A stretch of 64,000 bases of DNA from Brachynemurus nebulosus (lineage: Eukaryota; Arthropoda; Insecta; Neuroptera; Myrmeleontidae), in NCBI GenBank assembly GCA_035578155.1, contig JAPWDM010000065.1:72001-136000 (forward strand), given 5' to 3'. Position 1 is the first letter of the stretch. The number at the start of each line of letters is the position of its first letter. A program made the position numbers and the translations under genes. Of the stretch, positions 45,790-57,651 are shown one piece after another. The notes beneath the pieces were generated by a model that saw only the letters and a list, made by a program, of their open reading frames with translations, ran no database searches and was not told where the DNA came from.

Positions 45790-47057
45790 ATAAAGAAAGC
45801 TGAAATAAAAAAAGCTTCCAAAACTTACAAAAGAGAAGGATACTGTGAGGAACTACATGTAAACTACATTAAATTAAAAAAAAGAGTACAACTCAATATT
45901 AAAAATAGAAAAAAAAGAATTATTTTAATGAGTTAAAAACAAAAATTTCCAACATACGTAATACGAGTGAATTTACAAGCACAAATCCTGTAATTAAAGA
46001 TACTTTTTTAGATGGCGAAATAACTTTAGGAGAACTAAATATAGTACTAAACAAAAGTCAATAGGCAAGGCAGCATGCCCCGATCAGGTAACCAACGATT
46101 TTTAAAAAAATCTAATAAATAATTAGATACAAAAATTTTTGAAATTATTTAATAAAATATTAATAGATGAATCTGTTCCGGATGCTTAGTCGGAGTCAAG
46201 ACTGTCTTTATTATTCAAAAAGGGGAACAGGAGCGATCCCAACAATTACAGAGGAATTTCCCTTATGAACAATATTACTAAACTAATTACGAACTTAATA
46301 TCTAATAGAATACAAAACTGGGTGGAAGCTAAATGTATTTTTCAAGAGTCACAATTTGGCTTTAGGAGGGGAAGAGGATGCCAAGATGCCATTTACGTAC
46401 TGTATAGTGCAGTAAGTGTGAATCTAAGACACGAAAAAAGCAAAGTATATCTCGACCTTCGTAGACTTCAGTGAGGCGTTTGATTCGGTGCCACACTCTC
46501 TTCTCTGGCAGAAATTATTTTCAATTGGAATAAGCAGCAAAATAATAAACATCCTAAAAAACTTCTATACACACGCTAGTTTCACGTTTATTGTTAACGG
46601 CAACTCAAGCAATAAAATTCATATTACCAAAGGACTACTGCAAGGTGACTCCATGTTATCCTTGCTTTTCAACTTATTTATTAATGACCTAGAGCAGTTC
46701 ATGACGAGCAATAATGTCAGAGGAATAGGACTAGGAACAATTGACATTGCACAAATACTTTACGCGGACGACCTAGTATTACTTGCCGATAATCCAGAAA
46801 TGGCACAAAAGGCGATAAATGCACTTTCAACGTATTTCACACAAAATCAACTTACTGTCAACACAAACAAAACAAAAATGAAAATATTTGGAAAAGGCGG
46901 GAAACTAAAAAACTAATTAGTATTTAAAATTAACGACAGAAACATCGATATCGTACCAGACTATTGTTACTTGGCGTCCAATTCTCATCCTCAGGCCTCT
47001 GTGTTAAAGCAGCAGAGCATGCTGTCAAAAAAGCTACCGCCGCAGTACTTACAAGGA
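45790..47057 (+). pseudogene. Non-LTR reverse transcriptase, first part (split by insertion)
   Basis: Frames at 46265-46474 and 46488-46916, plus shifted upstream pieces, give an ordered LINE RT: MNNITKLITNLISNRIQ, SQFGFRRGRGCQDAI, EAFDSVPHSLLWQKL, KGLLQGDSMLSLLFNLF, ILYADDLVLLAD and TVNTNKTKMKIF. The catalytic YADD is intact, but frameshifts and stops break it. Coding continues (ASVLKQQS region in another frame) until about 47057, where a long inverted-repeat element interrupts. The C-terminal part resumes at 54870. Clade not assigned. Confidence 0.85.
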
Positions 47058-47709
47058 AATTGCACCCAGAGTGAAATTCGGGATTTTAATGAAACTTCGC
47101 TGGTGTGTAGAATAGGCAAAAATAAGGGACCCGTATTTTTTTGTCGGCCATCTTACACGTTTAGGGGGTGAAACCAGCCCTTAAAGTTGGGGGCTCAAAT
47201 CGTATTTCTTAAGATATCTTGAAAACTATAAGAGAAAGAGGAAACCTTTAAATTGACGAAATATTACTCTTTGAAAGACCTATTCACCTGTATAAGTTAA
47301 ACCAGAGTCGGGTTAATAAGAGGGGCTGGAGGGGTGAAAATGTGGGTAAATTTTCTTGTACAGCCCGAATGGTTCAATGTATCAAATTTTTGTCATCATA
47401 AATAGAAAGAACACCAAAAAATAGGGGAGACGTGTTTTTGTGTTTTTTCGAAACATATGTGGTATCCAAACCATATAAGGAAGAAAAAAATAGGGTAGAT
47501 TGTATTGCATTATTATTGATTGCAAATATTTTCTATATTTTTTATTTTTATGTTCACTTTCATCATGAAAATGTAACTTTTTACAGTGGCCATCCAATGG
47601 TACGTACTCCGATTTTACGTAGTGACGTCAGCGATTTAGTAGGGTTCCCCTCTCACAGATATGTTGTTGTTTGTCTGTGTTGGTGAAAATTTATGTACCA
47701 AGCCCGAGT

Positions 47710-48738
47710 CAGGGCCGTAGGTAACATTGTCTGAGGGTCTCGTAGCCTTTAAAAATTTTAAAATTTCACTGAAGATATATATGCACATATTCTGTATACG
47801 TAATATGCAAAATGCAAATGTAAAATAAGTAACGTAAAATTCTAGAATATTCTAATCATCAACTAGCAGAGATATCAAAAAACAAACTTCGCCGTTGAAC
47901 TGGTCATTAAAAATGAGATTAAACAGTGTAGTTTGACAAAAATTCTAGAATGTTCTATTTGTCAACTAGCAAAGATATTAAAAAATCAATTGTACCATTT
48001 AATTGTCCATTGAAAAAGAGATCACATTACACATTTTGACAAATGTTCTGGAATATTCTATTCGTCAACTAGCAAAGATATTCAAAAACAAACGTCGCCA
48101 TTGAATTGAGTACCAAAAAAGAGACCAAATAACATATTTTGAGAAATGTTCTAGAATATTCTATTTGTCAACTAACAAAGATATTGGAAAATCTACTGCA
48201 CCACTTAATTGTCCAACCGAAATTAAACTAATGTAAACCAAATGTCCGATTCTGACAAACAATTTTTGCTATCTGACGAATAGAATATTCTAGAACATTT
48301 ATGAAAATGTGCTATTCCGTCTTTTATTCGATGACCAGTTAAATGGTGCAATCGATTTTTCGATATCTTTGTTAGTTGACGAATAGAACATTCTAGAATT
48401 TTTGTAAAAATGCGCTGCTTATTCTAATTTTTAGTGCGCAATTCAATAGTGAAGTTTGTTTTTTGGTATCTTTGCCAATTCACGAGTAGAATATTCTAGA
48501 ATTTTTGTCAGCTTGCGCTATTTGGCGTCTTTTACGCTGATGAATGCGATAGTGAAGTTGATTTTTGGACAGTTTTCTAAAAGTTATCACTCATATTCAT
48601 TAGTATAACATTCGATTTCCTTTGTCTACACAACCGAATTTTAAGTGTAAATTGTCTCTTAAGATAATATTGTTTTAAATAAATTCAGATAAATAATATT
48701 TACCAACCCCCCAAAACAAAAGTTTACCGACGCCCCTG
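47710..48738. mobile_element. CAG...CTG (hAT-like) element carrying heat-shock-element arrays
   Basis: The ends CAGGGCCGTAGGTAAC (47710) and the inverse of CAGGGGCGTCGGTAAAC (48738) are imperfect inverted repeats typical of hAT. No matching TSD was found (GCCCGAGT against ATCTTCCG). The body is two opposed arrays of a 103-bp unit. Confidence 0.6.
47840..48501. repeat. 103-bp unit arrays, four forward and three inverted, each with a heat-shock element
   Basis: TTCTAGAATATTCTA (or one-base variants) starts at 47840, 47943, 48046 and 48149, exactly 103 bp apart. The inverse TAGAATATTCTAGAA starts at 48281, 48384 and 48487, again 103 bp apart. Each is followed by ATTCGTCAACTAGCAAAGAT-like sequence. 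The symmetry centre is near 48222. The core is three contiguous nTTCn/nGAAn pentamers, the canonical heat-shock-factor site. Confidence 0.9.
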
Positions 48739-49259
48739 ATCTTCCGATTTTACGTACTTCCCCTTAAATTTGCACCGACCACTACGTAAAATTGGATTTG
48801 TGGTGTACTTTACGATATTAATTCATATATTTTTCAGTACTAACTTAATTGGCAATTTAGCCATGTGTACATTTGGTTACTCATATTCGATATTTTTTAT
48901 ACCTATGTATTTCTGCGAAAGTTAAAGTCCTCTAGTGTGCTTGTGTTAATGAACGCTCGATAAGAAGCAATAATCTCTTTCGCTCACTGTTCAGGTGCTT
49001 TGTAATAAATTTTGCGATTTGGGAAATGGGGTTGACACCTATAAAACATACAAATAGCATAAGAAAAATAGTTTGATTGTTGAGAAAGAAGAAAAACCGC
49101 GTTTATGTGTTTAAAATCGAATTTGTAAGAAGATAAAGGCCGCTGTTGAACGGAAGATTATTGTTTCTAGTTGAACATTCAATAACATTTGCAGACCAGA
49201 GAACTTTGGTAGAAATAGCTATAAAAAATATCGAATATTAGTAACCAAATATACAAATG
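48739..49259. other. Inner part of the inverted-repeat element
   Basis: Noncoding. ATTGGCAATTTAGCCATGTG (48850) and its inverse (49250-49275) make a second inverted pair, with TATTCGATATTTTTTATA (48887) against its complement (49217). Confidence 0.55.
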
Positions 49260-49584
49260 GCTAAATTACCAATTAAGTAAGTACTAAAAAATACATGAAT
49301 CATCGGAAAGTAAAAATTTACATTTTCATGATGAAAATAAACATAAAAATAAAAAAATATAGAAGATATTTGCAATCAATAATAATTTTTCCTTATGTGG
49401 TTTGGAAAAACACGTATTCCCTATTTTTCGGTGCTCTTTCTATTTATGATGGCAAAAATTTGATACACTGAACCATTCAGGCTGTACAAGAAAATTTACC
49501 CCCATTTTCACCCCTCTAGCCCCTATTATTAACCCGACCGTGGTTTAACCTATACAGGGGAATAGGTCTTTCACAGGAGTAATA

Positions 49585-50068
49585 AACTGGGGTAGATCAT
49601 CTGAGAGAAGACGTGCTTTTATTATTCAGAAACGTAAATTACGAATAATGTATGATTTAAAGAGATTAGATTCCTGCAAGCCAATTTTTTTGGAAAATAA
49701 AATTTTTACATTTTACGCAATATATGCCTTTGAATTGCTTAAAATAATGAACGAATATAATCACTTTGACGTCACGGATGAGAAACATTACAATACAAGA
49801 TATTCACAGACAACAATAGTACATAATACTAGTTTTTATGAAAAATCACCAGTATATACCGGACATTTAATTTTTAGGAAATTACCACCTCATATTAGAA
49901 ATGAGAAAAATAAAAATAAATTTAAAAAATTGTTAAAACTCCATTTAATTGAAAGTGTACCATATAGTATAAATGACTTACTATAATTATTGTTAATTGT
50001 ATTATTATCTAATTGTTATATGACGTATTGTATCCTATTTCTTGGGTCTACACAATAAATAAATATTA

Positions 50069-50115
<47 letters not shown>
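49585..50115 (+). pseudogene. LINE ORF2 C-terminus with 3' end and (TTA)n tail
   Basis: The open frame 49648-49986 encodes MYDLKRLDSCKPIF, YNTRYSQTTIVHN, SPVYTGHLIFRKLP and NKFKKLLKLHL, the end of a LINE ORF2 (the 'NTR...Y.G...LP..I...FK..L' pattern). About 80 bp of 3' UTR leads into ATAAATAAATATTATTATTT and (TTA)n. The same kind of C-terminus is at 56681-57142 on the minus strand. It inserted into the right arm of the inverted-repeat element, and its TTA tail was then hit by the Dong-like LINE. Confidence 0.75.
50070..50115. repeat. (TTA)n tract, left flank of the Dong-like LINE
   Basis: Continuous with the tract at 54607-54662 if the Dong-like LINE is removed. Confidence 0.95.
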
Positions 50116-50116
<1 letters not shown>

Positions 50117-53100
50117 GACTTTTACGCCAACCTGGCGCTCACTACTCAGTAGGACAGTACTGGGTAACATTCACCTATACCGGCATTATGCAAGGTATTA
50201 GGCTCTGTGGAAGGGTAATGTGCCAAACCAATCCGTAAAAGTACCGTAGTACATTCACGGACGGGTTCGTCACATCACTCCCTATATTGTTGTTATTGCT
50301 ACTTGAAACGAGGTGTTATTCGTCTATTTTGGTGTACACTGGGTCGTACGGCGAGACTTTTGTGGGAGCGTAGATGTTGGCTCAATGACAGAGGGCTGTG
50401 AAAGCCTAGTTCGTTTTCGTGTCCTCAGATGGTAGGTAGGAGTAGGGACAGAGGGAAGGGAAAGGACTGTTTGTGTTTGTGTGTGTGTTTGTGTATGTGT
50501 GTGGATGTGTCTTTCTATTTTACGTTTCTTGGTGTAGATGTTTTCTGGTTCATCAAATTGCTCATTAAGATCGGGTGTTCCTGGAACTGCGCGTTTAGAT
50601 GGTACAGAGGTTGACGGACCTTGTGTGTTATTGAGTTGGGGAGGATTGTGCACCAGAGCGGTAACAGTGACAGTGCGGCAGTTGTTCGATCCCCCCTCTC
50701 CATCAGACGAATCTGGATCTGTATGTGTGTTAAGTGTTTGTCTTTCAGTGTTAGTGTATTGTGTGTTTATGTATGTGTGTTGTGTGTCAGTAGGATGAGT
50801 GTCAGTGTATTGTTCGCTCACTGTAGATGGCTCAGATGGAGTAGAAGCAGGTCTTGTGCTTTCACATATCGCAGTCGGATTCGTATTACTGAGGAACTTC
50901 CGTACTATACGACACGTATTTATGATCACTGCCTTTTGCATAGTGACATATGTGTATTTTGGGAGACCCAAGAGGCTCAAACTATTATGTAGTGTGTGTG
51001 GAATGACCCCGGTGGCACTGAGCACTATTGGAACGATGTGGACATGTTCCATTCGCCATTGTTGTTTTATTTCGGCTGCGAGGTCAGTGTATTTATCCAA
51101 TTTAACTGCGTGTGTTTTTTGTAAGTTGTGTGTATTTGGAACCGCAATATCGATCAGATAGGTTGTCTTAGTGTTTTTCATTACGAAGGTGATATCTGGT
51201 CGATTATGATTTATGGTCTTATCTGTAATAATCGACCGATCCCAGTAAAGTCTACAGGAGTCATTCTCCGCTACTACTTTTGGTGTGAGCTTGTAGTAAG
51301 GTGTTTTATCGGTTATAAGGTGGTGCTTAACCGCTAGTTTCTGGTATATGATTTTGCCAACCTGGTCGTGACGGTGTTTGTATTCGGACTGAGCGAGCTT
51401 AGTACAGGCAGCTGTGATGTGTTGGATCGTTTCAGGTTTGGAATGGCATCTCCGGCATGAGTCAGATGTTATTGACGAGTCACGAAGTATGTATTTTGAG
51501 TAATTCTTTGTATGAATTACTTGATCTTGTATAGCTAGCATGAATCCTTCAGTCTCCGGGAAAAGACTTCCTTGACTCAACCAGGCGTGCGACGCTGCTT
51601 TGTCGACGTTACTCTGATTAAGATCATGTGGATGTCTCCCATGTAAAGGCTTCCGAATCCATTACTGAATTTTGTCCTCCTTCGTGACCAAACGGCAAAA
51701 ACTATCTGGCATTTCTGTGTGTGAGAGGTTTAATGGTGTGTATGCCTTGTCGGCTTGGATTATTACATTGTGTAAGTGTGATGTGTGTGTTTTGGTGTAA
51801 AAGTATTCTCGCAAGTTATGAACCTGTTTATTATGCGTGTTCCTTATGTCTATAAGACCTCGACCCCCTTCGGCTCTTGGCAGCGTCAATCGTTCTATCG
51901 CTGCTTTGGGATGATGAATTCTGTATTTGGTCATAAGGACGCGGGTCTTGATCTCGATGTTTGTCAAGTCCGTAGGCGTCCATTTGATTACCCCAAATGA
52001 GTATGTTAGCACCGGAATTGCGTAGGTGTTAATTGCTTTGATGGTTTTTTTTCCATCAAGGTGGGTGCTCAGTAATCTCCGTACACGCGTTAGGTATTGC
52101 TGCATCAGGTGTTGTTTTACAGCGCTGTGATCTATACGTTCGTCCTGATTGAATCCGAGATACCGGTACGACTCTCCCTCGTCCATGGGCTGCATAACAG
52201 ACTCTGGTTTGAGCTCGAATGCGACCGCATCTCGTTTTCCTCCAGAACGACATTGTGTTCGACATTTATCGATTCCGAACTCCATACAGAGGTCTCGCGA
52301 AACCTCGTTGGAAAGTCCCAGCAGCTGCTGTAATTGATGTTTAGTAGCTGCATAGATCTTAATATCATCCATGTACATGAGATGTGAAATGGTATGGCGT
52401 GAATTCGTTTGCGTACCTACATTGTAACCGTATTTGGTTTCATTTAACAGGCGAGAAAGTGGATTGATTGCGAGACAAAACCATAATGGACTCAATGAGT
52501 CGCCTTGGAATATGCCGCGTCTTACTTGAATAAGGTCGCTTGTTGTTTTTTCATTACCAATACTCAAATGTAAGGTCGTTCGCCAGTCGGACATGATCGT
52601 TCCAAGGAAATTCACGATACTTGGGTGTATTTTGTACAGCTCCAATACTCTCCGTAACCAGGAGTGCGGGACCGAATCAAATGCCTTTTTATAATCAATA
52701 AACGCTGTGTACAGGTTACGTTTTCTCCCTTTCGCTTGTTCCAGTACTACGGAGTCAATCAGAAGCTGCTCTTTGCAGCCTTGTGACCTCTTTCGACATC
52801 CCTTTTGTTCTTCTGTCAGTATGGTGTTAATCTGACAATGCTCATTGATCTTTTCTGCCAGACAGGACGTCAAAATCTTATACACTGTAGGCAAGCAGGT
52901 GATAGGCCTATAATTCGCAGGATTTTTTGTATCACTGTTTTTAGATTTCATGTATGTGATACCCTGCGTTAGGAACTTCGGTGTCAGGTTTGGTGTTCTT
53001 ATAAATAGTGTAAAGTGTTCAGCGAGATACTTGTGTGTTGATGTAAAGTGTTTGAGCCAGTAGTTTTGTATGTTGTCGATGCCAGGTGCCTTCCAGTTAT

Positions 53101-54604
53101 GCGATCTCTGTAAAGCTCTGGAGACGTCCTCTGTAGTAATGTCCGTATAGGGCATCTCCGGAAGATGTTCGTTATTCCTGTACTCTGTATCGATCCAGCT
53201 GGCTTTGTCATTATGGTCAATGGTGTTGGACCATATATTCGCCCAGAAACTATGGAGTGCGTTCTTCTCCGGTAGACCATTACTGTCAGTTACCGTGTTC
53301 GTTAGAGACTGATAAAACCGTCTCTCGTTTCTGCTGAACGCTTGGTTGTGTCGTCTGCGTTCAGTACTGGTCTTATATCTTCGTAAGCGCTTCGCTAGTG
53401 CTGTTAATTTTTGGTGAAGCGTATCTCTGATCTCTGTGAGTGTTTTATTGGGTTCCTCGTATTGTGTGTGTACTGTGTGTTTGCGTAATATGTCGTGTAT
53501 GTATTTGTTGAGCCGTTTGGACCTCGTACCCTGTTGGTATTGGGTGATCCTGCCGAGGTTGCATCGGATGTTGCTGATGCGTTTATTCAATCGTGTTTCC
53601 CAGGCAGGAGTTTTGTGTTCCTTCGAGTTGTGCGCTACAGGTGGTGTTACATCGGACCCGTTACAACGTATAGCTGCAACGGCTCCACAATAGATAGCTG
53701 TGTGTAACTCGATAAAATTGTCACATGTTTCCAAGTGTTTAGGCAGTATTGTATTGTTCAATATCTCAACGATCTCAGCCAATCTACGTGAGGTGTGTTG
53801 TTTAGGCAACAAGTACCTATGTGTGGGGTCCGTCCCTTCAAATTCAGTAAGCGCTGTGTTAAATTCCAGTTCGATCTTTTGCAGTAGGGTGTCATTTACT
53901 GCTGTCTCATGGTGGTCAGGCTCATTCTCGACAAGTTGTTGAGTGTCGTTTTGTGTGGGGCTCTCCATTTCTGGTCGGCCGTCGTCCTGACTTTCTTCAT
54001 TTTGAGCAAATTGATGTGCGACTTGTGTTTTAATGGTGTTTATGAGGGAGGAAGGGATGAGGTTATTGGTAAAAATGACACGTTTTTGGTCTGCCAGTCT
54101 CTGTTCAGTAACGCGACTTAGGTGAGGGTAGGTGTGCGCGAACTCTTGATGTAATTTTGTACGGTAACCAGTTTTGTCCGTTTCAAGTCTAGTAACTTTG
54201 AAGTATGTGCGTACGATGAATTCATTCAGTTCATCTGTCCATTGCATACGCACACGCTTCTTACCAGCTTTAGTGGTCCCCAAAGGATGCTCCGAGGAAA
54301 CACTTAAATTCGGCTGAGCCAAAGGTGTTGGGGGCTCCGTAAGTAGGGCAGTAGCATTTTGGCTGAAGGTGTTGTTACAGCTGACAGGTGGCTGCCTAAA
54401 ACCCAGCCTGTCGTCACCGCGACCTAAGCTGTCACATTCAGTGGTGACCCTGATGCGCCCGGTCGCTCCACCGGCAGCGGCACTTTTCCGAGGCTTTTTC
54501 TTCAATCTCTCCATCCTAATGGGTTGTCCTTTTAGTCGCCTTTTACGACAAGCAGGACTTACTGTGGGGAAATTCTGCAAAGTGAAGCCCCCACCCACAG
54601 GGCG

Positions 54605-54606
<2 letters not shown>
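50116..54606 (-). mobile_element. R4/Dong-like LINE inserted in (TAA)n
   Basis: Full-length-looking 4.49-kb element on the minus strand: 5' end near CGCCCTGTGGGTGGGG (54604), ORF from 54598, 3' UTR 50323-50116 ending GGCGTAAAAGTC. It is bounded on both sides by (TTA)n. Dong elements of the R4 clade are known to insert into TAA repeats, which fits. Confidence 0.88.
50324..54598 (-). pseudogene. R4/Dong-like LINE polyprotein with one in-frame stop
   Basis: A 978-codon frame (54598-51662) ends at TAA (51664-51662) and continues without frame change into a 418-codon open part, so only one nonsense codon separates a frame of about 1420 residues. Order: basic N-terminus; Myb-like domain (RMQWTDELNEFI, VTEQRLADQKRVI, residues about 115-175); RT with WKAPGIDNIQ, FIDYKKAFDSVP, RGIFQGDSLSPL and the R4-type catalytic HLMYMDDIKIY (near 742); then past the stop WIRKPLHGRHPHDL, a CCHC knuckle (CRRCHSKPETIQHITAAC) and a restriction-like endonuclease (RPDITFV, LIDIAVP, KLDKYTDL). 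About 180 further residues are a Thr/Gln/Ser-rich tail with basic clusters (KKRKIE). It is GC-richer than the surroundings. Nearly intact, so young. Confidence 0.88.

Positions 54607-54662
<56 letters not shown>
54607..54662. repeat. (TTA)n tract, right flank of the Dong-like LINE
   Basis: About 18 TTA units directly upstream of the LINE 5' end. Confidence 0.95.
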
Positions 54663-54664
<2 letters not shown>

Positions 54665-54869
54665 ATTTCGTCAATTTATAGTTTTTCTCTAACTCTTATA
54701 GTTTTCGAGATATTTTAAGAAATACGATTTGAACCCCCAACTTTAGGGGCTTGTTTCACGCTCTAAACGTGGAAGATGGCCAATAAAAAAAAATACGGGT
54801 CCCTTATTTTTGTCCATTCTACACATAAGCGAAGTTTCATCAAAATCCCGAATTTTACTCTGGGTGCAT

Positions 54870-55793
54870 CTCCTTGTTAGTGTAAAAAATATTATGACAG
54901 AGTCTAAAATGCAATCTTGGGATGTGCGTATACAACTTTTTGATGCTAGTATTTCATCAACACTGTTATATGGGGCTGAAGGCTGGAGCTTAAAATACTT
55001 CCAAAATATAGAACAAGTTCAAAATATATTTTTTAAAACTATATTTTGCTAGCCTCAAAACACCCCAAATTATATAATACGTCACGAAACAAGAAGAGGA
55101 AATTTAGCAGTCTTGGCACTAAGAAAAATCTTAAATTAGTGGAAAAGTTACTAAGAATGAATAACAATAAATTACCAAAAATCTGTTATGAAAGACTGAA
55201 AGAATTAGACTTGAACGGAATGACATTGACTAAATATAACTGGGCCAGTCAACTTCGTGAATTCTTTAAAACTGAACCTAGATTATATATGGCAGGAGCA
55301 AAACCCACAGTCCGTAAGAAACAATCTCCAGCATATTTTAACGACATATCAGAACCAACTAGCTAACGAGGGCAAAAGCAGAATCTTGAGCTCCGGCTAC
55401 AGCCGCATATATCAACACATTATACAAGAAAACGATACTTACTTTCAGTTAAATTTAAATTTCAATAAAATAAAAGTAATGTCAACTAAGAGTTTCAGGT
55501 TTAAAAATAATTAAATTACAGGCTAATAATAGCACCTCTAAATGGAAACAAGAAGATTTGTGCGAAATATGTAACCTTAGAAGCCCTGAAACACCATTTC
55601 ATTTTATCCTAGAATGCCCAATTTATAAAGCTATTAGAACGTATTACTTAGATAAATATCTAAATAAAGAATTGGACAATGAAACTAATCTAATTAATTT
55701 ACTATCTAATTTAACGCCGGAAAAAATCAACAGTATCTTTTATTTTGTGAGTGGAGCTTTAAAATTAAGAAGTTTTGTTTTAAATGAGTAATA
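54870..55793 (+). pseudogene. Non-LTR reverse transcriptase, C-terminal part (continues 45790-47057)
   Basis: Coding resumes right after the inverted-repeat element: SKMQSWDVRIQLFDASISST and LLYGAEGW, the RT thumb; then EQVQNIFFKTIF and, in shifted frames, DLCEICNLRSPETPFHFILE with CP, a C-x2-C...H...C block near the ORF2 end. The final TAA is at 55789-55791. A (TAA)n/A-rich 3' end follows (55830-55860). Together with the first part this is one LINE cut in two 7.8 kb apart. Frameshifts are present. Confidence 0.85.
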
Positions 55794-55859
55794 TTTATGT
55801 GTCTTGTCAGTTGTAACTTTTATAAAAATAAAAAAAATAATAATAATAAAATTTAAAAA

Positions 55860-56632
<773 letters not shown>

Positions 56633-56639
56633 ATAATAT

Positions 56640-57476
56640 TTATTAAAAATGACCAAATAAAGGTATACAAACGTCAAAAATTACAAACATTCACTTATTT
56701 CATAAGGTGCCAAATTAATTAAATAATTTTTTAATTTGTTTTTAAATTGAACAAATTTCTCTTCCCTACGTATTTCCGTTGGTAATTTATCAAATACTTT
56801 ATAACCTACATACAACGGTGTTTTCTCATAAAAGGCTGTTCTGTGTGAAAAATCATATGATGACTTAAATCTTGTATTATAGTGGCTACTTGTATTTGCT
56901 ATTATAAAATATTGTTTCTTATGCATGTAAGTTAATAACTCATATATATAAACTCCAGGTATAGTCAAAATACCCCATTTCCTGCAAAAATCTTTACACG
57001 AAACTGTTGCACCTATTTTAAATATTTTTCTTAAGATCTTTTTTTGAATGATCAGTATGCGCTTAGCCTCAGTGCAACCTCCCCACATAGCAATACCGTA
57101 CTTTAATGCGGAAAATACATGAGCATAATAAAACATTAGCAATTGATCTTGATTTTGTCAAGATGGTTATCTGGTAAGAGCATTTGTTCAACTTTTTACA
57201 TACCGCATCAACTTGTTCAGAGAATTTTAAATTATTGTCTATAATGGTGCCTAAAAACCTAACACTAGTAACAGATGTCAGTGTTATTTCTTCATTGGTG
57301 ATTTCCATATGTATGTTTTGTATATTTTTAAGTTTAAAGTCTATAAGAGCAGTTTTATTTATGTTCACTATTAGATGATTTTTGTAGCACCACAATTTAA
57401 ATTTGGTAAGCACTTCGTTGGCTAAATTTTTAACTTCTTCTGTATCTTTAGCTTTAACCAAAACAGTAACATCATC

Positions 57477-57480
<4 letters not shown>
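56640..57480 (-). pseudogene. 5'-truncated LINE ORF2 (RT end)
   Basis: Two overlapping frames (57575-57069 and 57142-56681) need one frameshift. The first begins inside the catalytic motif (YDDVTVLVKAKDTEEV, family YADDT) and has LIVNINKTALIDF and VRFLGTIIDNNLKF. The second has YGIAMWGG, ILRKIFKIG, YNTRFKSSYDF and a terminal ISECL. The 5' truncation lies exactly at a (TA)n tract and the 3' end runs into another, so (TA)n flanks both sides. Confidence 0.85.

Positions 57481-57567
<87 letters not shown>
57480..57567. repeat. (TA)n microsatellite
   Basis: 88 bp of TA at the truncated 5' end of the LINE. Confidence 0.97.
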
Positions 57568-57570
<3 letters not shown>

Positions 57571-57651
57571 AACATTATGTTTAATCTTTTAGAAAAATGT
57601 TAATGATTTTATTCAATAAAAATAAAATTTATTAGAAAAATTGTTATACGA

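Larger units (their letters stand above)
47051..54880. mobile_element. Long inverted-repeat (foldback-type) element, secondarily split
   Basis: The left arm begins ACAAGGAAATTGCACCCAG (47051). Its first 220 bp are mirrored at 54680-54880 (ends TGGGTGCATCTCCTTGTTA), and its next 310 bp (47270-47590) are mirrored at 49260-49580. The right arm is therefore cut at about 49582/54665 by a later insertion. Total arm length is about 530 bp. The centre holds a separate CAG...CTG element. No transposase seen. Confidence 0.8.

Noticed and set aside
47840..48501. CRISPR-like array because of the exact 103-bp spacing
   Set aside because: Eukaryotic DNA, units are diverged full repeats rather than short repeats with unique spacers, and the orientation flips midway.
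50538..51161. Several plus-strand frames rich in Cys and Val
   Set aside because: Antisense to the Thr/Gln-rich tail and endonuclease of the Dong-like ORF.
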